Below are positions 9,284 to 20,000 of a stretch of DNA of 51,010 nt, one piece after another. Location: NCBI GenBank assembly GCA_024697425.1, contig JAILFT010000049.1, positions 1 to 51,010 of the forward strand. The letters are read 5' to 3'. The notes beneath the pieces are model-generated. The model saw only the letters and a program-made list of their open reading frames with translations. It made no database searches and had not been told where the DNA came from. Within the stretch, counting starts at the first letter, position 1. Each line of letters begins with the position of its first letter. Both the position numbers and the translations under genes were made by a program. Source of the stretch: Butyrivibrio sp. (GTDB lineage: Bacteria > Bacillota > Clostridia > Lachnospirales > Lachnospiraceae).

Positions 9284-10942
9284 GTGAAACAGAGAGGAAT
9301 CGCTAAAAGTTTCATATTTGCCATGGGCGTTCTGAGCGCATTTCTGGTGGTGCTGTGGATTCTCTTTTACTACACCACCAGGCGGGCCTTCGTGAACAAC
9401 ATGATAGCCCAGGCGGAGACCATTTCCGGGTCCATCACTTCAAGCATAGAGGATGAGCTGCTGTCCATCGACGAAATAGCTTATACTCTGGCTCACTATG
9501 ACCTAATTGTGAGTATGATGGACGCTGATGACGCCGGCTCTTTTTACGAGCTTGGAAGAATTGCGGCGGTCCGCTCAGAAGGCATGATCGGCACCTACAG
9601 CCCGGTGGACAACTGCCTTATACTGCGGGAGGACGGACTCTTTTACAGGCTTAAAGGGCAGATCTCCAACACTGCGGTGAAGAGGGTACACCACCTGCTG
9701 ACTCAGGAAGGCAGGGAGAGCATTACCGTTTCCGTTGGCGGCATGACCTACGTGGGATCCTGCCAGAAGATAGATTCCGGTGAAGGCGCAGCCACCGGCT
9801 ACGTGATCCTTCTCATGGAAAAGAGCCGGCTAAAAGAGCTGATGACTTCTTTTGACGAGCTTGAATACGTGGGCGTGGCCGTGTCGGCAGGAGATGAGAT
9901 GATCTGTTCCGACCGCGATATCAGCTATGAAGACCTTGAGGAAGTAAAGAGGACGGCTGCGTTTTACAAGGAGAAGGCCATCGGCCTCACAGGGTTCACG
10001 CTCCATACCTACTGCGACAACTCTGTTCCCCAGAGGCTTGGAAGAGCATATCAGGCGGCCCTTCCTCTGACCATCCTGGTGCTGCTGATGGTACTGGGAG
10101 TCTTTGTCCTGTACTGGAACAGGCACATCGTGAGACCTGTAAGTACCATCATCAACAGCGTGGGAGATGCGCCGGACAGCCCGATCCCCGACACCGGGGA
10201 GCAGTACTTTGATGAACTGGTGCATCATGTCAACGACGCCCTGGAGAGGCTCGAGGACAGGGACAGGCAGCTCTATGAGTCCGACATCAGGATCAAGGAA
10301 TCCGAACTGGTGGCGGAGAGAACACTGATGTCGCTTCTCAAGAAGCAGATAAATGCTCACTTCACGGTTAACACGCTGAATGCAGTCAGAGCCCTTATCA
10401 ATAAGGGAGAAAAAGAGAAGGCGGCAATGATCTGCGATGAGCTGTCGGCTCTGCTTCGCTATGCCAATGCCGGAGACGAGTATATCTCCATCATCGAGGA
10501 GTTTGACGTGCTGGAGCAGTATGTTTCCATCATGCAGGTGAGATTCCCCGACAGGTTCACCTTTGAGGCGGAACCCGATGATGCGGCTGCTCAGTGCTAT
10601 ATCCCCAGGATGCTGATCCAGCCTATTATAGAGAATTCCATTACCCATGGCTTTGCTGAAAAGAGCGGAACCATCAGGATCACTGCTGTTGCCGAAAAAG
10701 ACCTTGTGGTGACCGTCAGAGATGACGGAGATGGAATGGATCCGGAGAAGCTGGCTGAGCTTCAAAGACGGCTAGAGGAAGAGGAGTCCACAGCGGATTC
10801 CGGAGTCCGGCATGTCGCACTTCTTAATATTCAGAAACGTATAAGGTTGACCTGCGGAGACGGGTACGGCCTTAGCATCGTGTCTTCAGGGGAGGAGGGG
10901 ACTCAGGTCACCCTTAATCTGCCCCTTCGTTTAACACCTTAA
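9284..10942 (+). CDS. YesM/LytS-type sensor histidine kinase
   Basis: A membrane sensor kinase of 552 residues that starts with GTG; GGAG at 9270-9273 is the RBS. One N-terminal membrane helix (FIFAMGVLSAFLVVLWILFYY) and a second at about residues 263-284 (ALPLTILVLLMVLGVFVLYW) enclose a roughly 230-residue extracytoplasmic sensor region. A short HAMP-like linker follows, then a His-kinase domain with phospho-acceptor His359 in NAHFTVNTLN (the family usually reads NPHFLYNTLN). The ATPase has the N box in LIQPIIENSITHGF, the G1 box DDGDGMD, and NIQKRIRLTCG near the end. Probable partner of the response regulator that opens the operon, with the two binding proteins as candidate accessory sensors. 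Confidence 0.93.
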   Translation: MKQRGIAKSFIFAMGVLSAFLVVLWILFYYTTRRAFVNNMIAQAETISGSITSSIEDELLSIDEIAYTLAHYDLIVSMMDADDAGSFYELGRIAAVRSEGMIGTYSPVDNCLILREDGLFYRLKGQISNTAVKRVHHLLTQEGRESITVSVGGMTYVGSCQKIDSGEGAATGYVILLMEKSRLKELMTSFDELEYVGVAVSAGDEMICSDRDISYEDLEEVKRTAAFYKEKAIGLTGFTLHTYCDNSVPQRLGRAYQAALPLTILVLLMVLGVFVLYWNRHIVRPVSTIINSVGDAPDSPIPDTGEQYFDELVHHVNDALERLEDRDRQLYESDIRIKESELVAERTLMSLLKKQINAHFTVNTLNAVRALINKGEKEKAAMICDELSALLRYANAGDEYISIIEEFDVLEQYVSIMQVRFPDRFTFEAEPDDAAAQCYIPRMLIQPIIENSITHGFAEKSGTIRITAVAEKDLVVTVRDDGDGMDPEKLAELQRRLEEEESTADSGVRHVALLNIQKRIRLTCGDGYGLSIVSSGEEGTQVTLNLPLRLTP

Positions 10943-10994
10943 TTTAGTGTAGTAAAAACTGAATAATGTGCATATCTTTACCGCACCCTCAGGA

Positions 10995-11023
10995 ATAAGA
11001 TGGAAGATGTAATACTATCTTAT
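10995..11023 (+). promoter_or_regulatory. Small inverted repeat abutting the RBS of the giant surface-protein gene
   Basis: ATAAGAT (10995-11001) pairs with ATCTTAT (11017-11023), directly before the GAGGAGGGG ribosome-binding site. It could modulate translation initiation; this is only a suggestion. Confidence 0.3.
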
Positions 11024-11038
11024 GAGGAGGGGTAAGGT

Positions 11039-14000
11039 ATGAGATTTAAGAAGCTAATGGCACTGGCGTTGGCGGCAATGCTGACAGTTGGCTCTGTTCC
11101 TGTGGATACGGTCAGGGCAGCAGATTTTTCTGATGAAGCAACTGTAGAGTTGTCAGCAGATGCAGAAGAAAGCTCTGATGAGGCGGCGCTTGAGCTGTCT
11201 GATTCGGAGGAGGGGGACGCCGGGCAGGAAGTTGATGCCGGGCAGGTCACGGATCCGTCTGAAGATCCGTCAGTGGAGACCGGTACGGGTGATGCCGGTG
11301 AATCCGAAGATTCCCAGGATGAATTAAATGAAGAGACATCGGATACGTCCGAGGCAGAGGAGGCTGCAGAGGAGGCAACTCTTGAAGAAGAGGAGTCTGC
11401 TCTTGAAGTTGAGCCTGTTATAGATGAAGAACTGCCGGAGCTTTTTGCTGATGCATCGGGCATGATCCTTGATGCCAACGGTGGTAAGTTCAGTGATGGA
11501 AAGAGTATTTTGAAAAAATCTTCTCCGACTTATTATCTGAGCGATAGTGATATACCGTCAAGAGAAGGGTATGTGTTTGTGGGATGGTTTTCCACAGCGA
11601 ATTGCAGGGAAGATGAGAATCTTTCGGATGAGAGCTACCCCCGCAGACTTAATGAAACTCCTGCTGCAGGAACTACCATATATGCAGGATGGACTGATGA
11701 TTATTACACCGTTACCTATGACATGGGAGACGGATATTATAGAAATTCAGATACCGGCTATATCAGGGAGACGTCCATGGTATACAAGGTGCCCAAGACA
11801 CATCGACTTGGAACAGGTTATGGATATTATTATCCAAGCGAAGGTAATGTATACTGCAATGATGAGAGCTATTCTTTTGACAAGTGGACGGACGATAGCG
11901 AACAGGCTGTATATCCGTACAGTTATGAGCTGACCGGTAATGTAACGATTCATGCCAATTACAAACAGGACAAGTATATTCTGACCTATCATGCCAATTA
12001 TGGAGAAAATGCATATTTCAGCATATATGGATATGATGACGAGGGGCATTCCGGATACACAAACCATGAGTATAAAACTGAGCGTGTAAGTATAGGCTCC
12101 AGCTATACTTCTAAGTCAGTTTCAACCGATAAGCCCAGTGAGCTGAAAATGACTGTACCCAGAATGGCTTTTACAGACTGGTATCTGAATAAAGAGTGTA
12201 CGGAATCACCTACATGGTACTCTGACTCCGCCTGCACACAGATATGGACTCCTGATTCAGGTTCAAGTTACAGATACCTTAAGCTTACAGGGGATACTGA
12301 GCTTTTTGCCGGCTGGGATTCCACCAATGTTATTCTCAGCTTTGATCCCAATGGGGGTTATTTCTGCGATTCTGATACAGGAAACAAGAAGTCGCTTGAT
12401 AAAAAGGAATTTGGATATCCTTCCGGTACTACGATATCTTATCTTTCCATATACAGTCCCAGGAATGATAATCTTCATGTGAGATTTACAGGCTGGTTTG
12501 ACAATAAAGATTGTACGGGAGACCCTGTGTTTGATCCGGAGGGATCCTATTACTACTATCTTAATGATTATACTCTGAACAGTGATACGACTTACTATGC
12601 CGGATGGGAAGCGGTATACAATGTCATAACCTATGACATGAATGGCGGAATTCTGACTCGTTATTATGATAATGTTACGGGAAATTATATCTATGATGCT
12701 GAGATAACAACTATCAAGTATCGTACCGATGATGATAACGAGCCGTACAGATATCCGGATTCTTCCTATATTGCGTGGCCTGATGGAAGCAAGGCTTTTG
12801 GCGGCTGGTACACACAGGCAGTGGGCGGAGATGAGATTAAGAATATATACAACCAGAAATTCACTGAGGACACTACTGTATATGTTCATTGGATTCCTGT
12901 GTATACGGCAACCTTTGATGCCAACGGCGGCAGGATCAAAACAAACGGGCATTATAACGATGAGGATGAGTACGTATATGATTATGAAGAGGTTGTGACC
13001 TATAAGACCGGTAGCGGAGGTAAGCTCACTTCATATCCCTCTGACAGTAATGTCTGCTGGTGGAGCGACGGAGCTGTAAGCGAAGCCAAGGTATTTGAAG
13101 GCTGGTATCTGAATGGAGAAAAAATAACTGATCTATATAATCATGTACCTGCTTCGAATGAGACTATTATTGCGCACTGGGTTCCGTGCTATACTGTGAC
13201 TTTTGATGCCAATGGCGGCAAGATCAAGGTGAACGGAAAATGGAATACCGAGCTGCAGCAGACTGTCTATGAATATGTAGACAGCGTAGAGCGTAAGACA
13301 AAGGGCAACGGAACTATCTATAATTATGTCAGTGATTATGAAGTTGTCTGGTGGAGCAACGGAGCTGTCAGTGAGGCTATGGTCTGTGCGGGCTGGTATG
13401 ATGCAAACGATGAATCTCAGACTCTGATCAGTAGTATAAGCAGCTATATACCTGAAGGAGACACTGTATTAAAGGCAAAATTCCTTACGGTCAGGACTGT
13501 CACCTTTAGTGCGAATGGCGGTAAGATCAGGATCGAACATTGGGATTCCTCACAACAGCAGACCATCTATGAAGAGTTTGACAGCGTAGAGCGCAAGACC
13601 AATAAAAAGGGCCTGGTTGAAAATAAACCTTATGATTCCTACATGATCCCTCCGGAGAACAGTAACAGTCTCTTTGCAGGCTGGTATCTGCAGGGGGATG
13701 AGAGTAAGACCCTGATTGATTTTTCTTCGTTTGTTCCGGAGAGTAATGTCACTCTTCTGGCATATTACAGACCGATCTACACGATCACCTTCAATGCTAA
13801 TGGCGGATTCATAAAGGAAAATTACTATGATACTACCGGATCTGCAACAAAGGAACTGAATACCAATGCGAAAGGAATGCTGGAGAGTACTTACTACGTC
13901 GGCGAATACTATGTTGGACATTCCGATCCTAAAAAGACATTTGAAGGATGGTTTACTGAAGCTACGGGTGGGGAGAAGATCACGGAATTAAGCAGCTATG

Positions 14001-17000
14001 TCTTTTCCGGGAATACGACCTTATATGCTCACTACTCGAGCCTTTTCGAGGTTATTTTTGATGCCACAGGCGGACAGATCAGGTACTGGGATGAAGATGA
14101 AGGTGAGTATGCTTATGCGTCCACCCGAAATTATGTGACAAATAGAGAAGGAAAGCTGAACAGGCATCCTTATGACTATGATGTTACCCGCGAGAGCTAT
14201 AATTTCATTGGCTGGTATTTAGAAGATACCTCCACAAAGATTGATGATCTTAGCAGCTATGTGTTTACAAAAGATACCACACTGAAGGCGCATTGGGGCA
14301 AGAAGTGTAAGGTTACTTTTGATGCCGGAAGCGGAAAGTTTACTTATTATGATGAAGAACAGGGTAAGGAAGTTACTGCCAGCAGAGCAACTATCCAGGT
14401 AAATGACAGGGGACACCTGGATCACTATCCCAGCGAGCCTGTTCTGGCAGGCAAGAGCTTCCTTGGATGGTATACAGCTTCAGGATTTAAGATTGACAGT
14501 CTGTGGGATTTCCAGCCCGCTGATGATGTTACTCTTACTGCAAGATATCAAACTCCTTTTTCCATCACTTTTGACGGCAAAGGGGGAACCTTTACCTACT
14601 ACGATGAGGAACAGGGCAAGTATATCAGCGGCGTAAAGACCGCTGTTATCAAGACCAGAGGTGAAGACAACTATATAAGCGGTCTTCCTTCAAATGTCAT
14701 TCCCGGAGATTCCACCACAGTATTTGACGGCTGGTATATCGGCGACAGAAAGCTTACCAGCAATTACAATGAGTTCGACAAGAGTCTTACAGTAACTGCC
14801 AGGTATGTGAAATACTATACAGTCACCTTCATTTCCATGGGTGGATATTATGAGGATTATAACGGAGATAAGATCCTTGCTGCCCAGACTGTAAAGGTTC
14901 CTGTAGGAAAGAGCCTTGGAGAGGGCATTGGAGAATTAAGAGACCTCCAGAATGAAGACGAGAACGTTGAATTTGCCGGATGGTATCTGGATACGGGATT
15001 TGGAGACAACAGCCAGATCAATGAGGAGAGTTACATTCCCACAAAGAATACAACTGTCTATGCGTATTGGGCGGAAGTGCACGACGTGGTCTTTGAAGCT
15101 GGCTTCTTCAATGATATAGAGGGAACCATAGAAGGTACAACCAGCCATACTATTGTTTATAAGGTAAGACACGGAGAGAAGCTTCGATATGTTGATGGTG
15201 CCGGTGTTCCCGGTGTGACCTTTAATATGGGGGATCCTTTCTTCCTGGACGGCTGGTTTGACGTGGATGATATGACTGTCTCCAAGGTCCTTCTTTCTGA
15301 CGAGGAGATACTGAACCGGGTCGTTGATAAGGACATTACCTATATGGCTCAGATAACTCTTGGAAGAGATCTTTCCTTCCACTCCAACGGGGGAAGATTC
15401 CTGTCAGTCAGGGAGGTTGTTGAAGGCTGTGGTTTCTATACAGTAAGGATAACTACTGATGAGTACCACGCTTCAGCCCGGGGAAAAGAGCCGGTGGTTG
15501 TAAGGGACGATGATCCTGAGCACCCTGACGTTCACTGGGTGTTTGGAGGCTGGTTCTATGATGAAGAATGCACGACTCCAGCAAATCTCTATGACCTTAA
15601 CAAGCCCGGCTATGACACTATAGACCTGTATGCGGGCTGGTCACAGTGCTATACACTGACCTTCCACAGCAATAAGGAAGGAGCAACCTTTAAGAATGGA
15701 AAAGATACTGTAGTTGTGAAGGTTGTAAAAGGAGAAACCTTCAGATACGGTGATGACAATGATGATCTGGATGTTGTCGGAGGTAATCCTGAGCTTAAGA
15801 CAAAACCTGACGACAGCTTTGCATCCAGAGGCTGGTATACTAATGCAGAATGCACCGAGGGATTCCGGTTAGATGTTGGTGGAATGGACGGAATATATGG
15901 TTTCATCCCCACTGAGGATATGGATTTCTATATCAAGTGGCACGACTACAGCGATGGAGTGGATGTCACCTTTGATGCAAACGGAGGCGTATTCAGCAGC
16001 TCAAAATACTGGTGGTATGGTTATGGAGAACCGCGTCTGGATACTGAGCATAAGCAGTGGACAGTAACCGTTCCCAAGGGGATTACATGGGGAGAACTTG
16101 AGTCTATTACTAATTTCCCGTATTCATTTGATTCAAGACCTGCGGGAATGAGATATAACAACTGGAAGTATTCCGATAAGGAATGCGCAAATTATATCAG
16201 GGATGATGTCCTGATCGACAATGATATTACCGTGTATTGCGCATGGTATCCTAAGAGCGGCGGAAATCCGGGAACTCCCGATACCTACAATAAGGTAACT
16301 TATCATGCCTGTGAAGGGTACTATAAGATAGGCAGCCGTCGCAAGAAGACCATTTCGGGCCAGTACAAGCTTTACAACGCAACTTCAAATAATGGGTGGT
16401 ACGGCTTTGAGGCTCCAAAGATAGATGATGACACAAAGATCTTCTCGGGCTGGTACCTTGATCCGGAACGTACAATTCCATATTACGACGGACATTTCCG
16501 CATACAGTATAACTGGGGATATTATTCATATGAGATTAGATTCCCTCAGGAAGTAACAGATCTTTATGCGGGATATTCTCCTTCCTATCAGGTGGAGTTT
16601 AATGCAAACGGCGGATACTTTGATGATGATTATGATAGATATAAAGATCCTGCCGTAAAGATGAGAAACAGATATATCATTGAGACCAAGCTTCTTCCGG
16701 GACAGACTGTCATCATATCCGATATCATCAAGAGAATCAGAAGAGACGGCGATATGCTCTTTGGCGGATGGTACACAGATGCGGCTTGTACTCCGGGAAA
16801 AGAGGCCGGGATCTATGCGGTAGATAACGATGCCGAGTTGTTTAAACCGACTGCAAATACAACACTTTATGCCAAGTGGATTCCTTATGAGAAACCGGCT
16901 TCTGTTTCCATAGATGGGGACAAAGAGAGAAACATTGACATAGGAACGTCTGTAAAACTCACTGCGACAGTAACACCCGAAGATGGGCAGACTGTAACCG

Positions 17001-20000
17001 GCAAGGTTCACTGGTTTATAGCTTATTGTGAATATGATTATGAAGATGGTTATGTTCAGCAATGCGCTAAGCTGGATGAAGATGGAACGGTCACCGGACT
17101 GTCACAGGGTATCTGCGATATTTATGCAGAAGTTAACGGTATCAGATCTGATACCGTAAGAATAAATATAAGCAACACGGTTGTCGAGAATAACATGGTG
17201 CTTGATATTACCGGAAGTATTGTAATGTACAGCGGCGGAGCCAGAACGGTAAAGGCGACTATCACACCTGAAAATCTGGCAGATATTCTCGGAGGAAGCA
17301 TTAAGTGGAGCAGCGACAAGCCTTCAGTTGTTTCGGTTACACCTTCAGGAGATGGTTCAGAAGCTATATTGACCGGAGGATTCAGTGAAGGTGAAGCTAC
17401 AATTACAGCTAAACTTGGTGAGATTACCAGAACCTTTACTGTTAAGGTATTAACGGCTGTCAAGCTGAACAGGGAGGAGATAATTCTTTCTGCAACGCAG
17501 GGGGCATCTACTACAGTACAGACAACCTGCATTTCTGCACTGGGTGATTCCTTATCCTGTACAATTACTACCAGGGATGGTAGTGCCTACGAAGGAGTGA
17601 CGATAGAAAAGTCCGGAGCAGCTGTTGCAGAAGGAGATAAATCCACACAGAACTGGGTCATCAAAGTTAATAAGGATCTTGAGCTGGAGTATCCGGGAGA
17701 AGCTGTATTAACGGCTTCAGTAACCGGAACAGATGCAATGATCTACAGACATACTTCCAGGATTACCCTTAATCCCAGGTCGCAGGTCGGAGCAGTTACG
17801 GTCAATATTGGAAAGCTTTATGACAGCAGCTACAATAATGCAGCTTCTGTTGCGAAGGGAACAAAAGTACTTCTTTATTGTGAAACTCAGGATAGCGATA
17901 TCTGGTATACCACAGATGGGACTGAGCCTGAAAAGAACGGAGCATCGTCAGTTCTTTTCACCGATGCGGTTGTGATAAACGGCAATACGTCCATCAGGGC
18001 TATCGGCGTTAAGAGTGGCAGAAGAAACAGCGCAGTCTACAGATTCGACTATGTTGTTGAGGACTGGGGTGACGCAGAAGATTACAAAGAGGCCTTTGGC
18101 AACAACATTGCTGAGGTTCCCGAGGACATATGGTTTGTTATCGGAACCATGGTTTACAAAGAAGTCGGTAACGGGGCAACAACCTACAGCAGGACATATA
18201 CAGGAAGCGCAATTACCTTTAACAGCGATGTAAAGGTATTTAACGGAACAGAAAGACTCATTGAGAACAGAGATTATACACTGAGCTATTCCAATAACAT
18301 AAATGTGGCGGGAATCGATGCTGTAAAGGGAACTAAGAGCATTGCGCCTGTCGTTACCATTAAGGGTAAAGGCAACTACACTAAGAATGCGGCCTTCAGA
18401 TTCACCATAGAGCCGGCTTCGATACATACTGCAGAAATCACTTCAGAGAAGGTGGTGGCTGTGGCAGCAGGACCTAAGGTGAAGTTATCTTCGGTTAAGC
18501 CGACAGTGGCATTTAATGGCAAGAAGCTGACCTTTGGTAAGGACTATGATCTTAAGTACTACGAGGGCACCGATACAACAGCTGCTCCGATAGATGCAGC
18601 AACCACGATACTTAAGGATGCGGGCAAAACCTATACCATCGTTCTGGCAGAGAAGGCAGGAAGCAACTTTGAAGAACCTGTGGGGACACCCGAGAATTCC
18701 AGGCTCAAGGTTACAGTGGTTACCATCGATAGCAAGGATGCTTCTGTTACCATGGCTTCCAAGCTTAAGTTCGGAAACGACAAGGGCAAGGCTATTACAG
18801 TTCCTTACAAAGCAGCCGATTATACCGCTGCAGAGCTCTTTGACAACAACGGAGAGGACAAGACCCCTGCAGGATACGTATATGTCAAAGGCGCTACAAA
18901 GGATGCATTTACTTATGGTGTTGATTACACCATTACCCTTGATGAGGACAGCAGATCTGCAGGTAAGCACAGCTTTGTTATCAGCGGCACGGAGAATGGC
19001 AGGATCACAGGAACCCGCACGGGAACATACACCATTGCTGAAGAAGCGGGCATGAGCTGGAAGTCCGTCAAGGTGGCGGGTCTTTTGACATCTGTTGAAT
19101 ACACGGGAAAGGCCGTTACACTGGATGACCTGTTCAATGCAAAAGACAAGACTGTTACAGCTCATAATAAGGATGCTTTGGATGCAGATAAGTGGAACGG
19201 AGTGACTCTTTACACTACTACAACCGAGAAGGTGGGTGGTAAGAAGGTTACAAAGTATCATGCGTTGAAGGTTTATGATGCTACCAATCCCAAGGGAGCA
19301 GTGCTGGATAATACCTATGACTGCGTGATTTCTTATGATAACACCGGTGTTGTGGGCAAGTTTGATCTGATAGTTATCGGTATCAACGGACTTAGCGGAA
19401 GCATGAAGAAGACCATTACTGTTAAGGCATACAACCTGAATGATGCTAAAAAGGGTGATGGTGCAAAGATCACAGTAAGGGCGGCTTCAACAAACTATTC
19501 CAAGGCCGGTGCCAAAGCTGAAGTCGAGGTTAAGTACGGCGATAGGCTTCTTAGAGAGGGAATTGATTACACTGTATCTTACAAGAATAACGCAAAGATT
19601 GTTGATAATTATAATGATCTTAAACCGGCAGCAAGACCTACGGCAGTTATCAAAGGAAAAGGCAACTATACCGGCAGCAATGCGACCGCTTACTTCAACA
19701 TATTCAGGGTGAATGCTGTGGATGCCATTACCCTGTCGGTATCTGATGTGGTATACAATCCTAAGGGTAAGAGCGGATATTTCCTGGCTGTTCCCAAACT
19801 TATGGACAATGGCAAAGCAGTAACTGCCGGAAAGAACAAGGACGTTGACGCTATAGCCAAGTATGATTACGCATATTATTATGCGGAGGATACAGTGCTC
19901 GATGATGCTGATAAGACCCTTAAGAGTGCAGGAGAGAGCCTGAGTGCCTCAGATGACATACCTGTAGGAACGCTGATACGCGTAACTGTAACTATCCACA

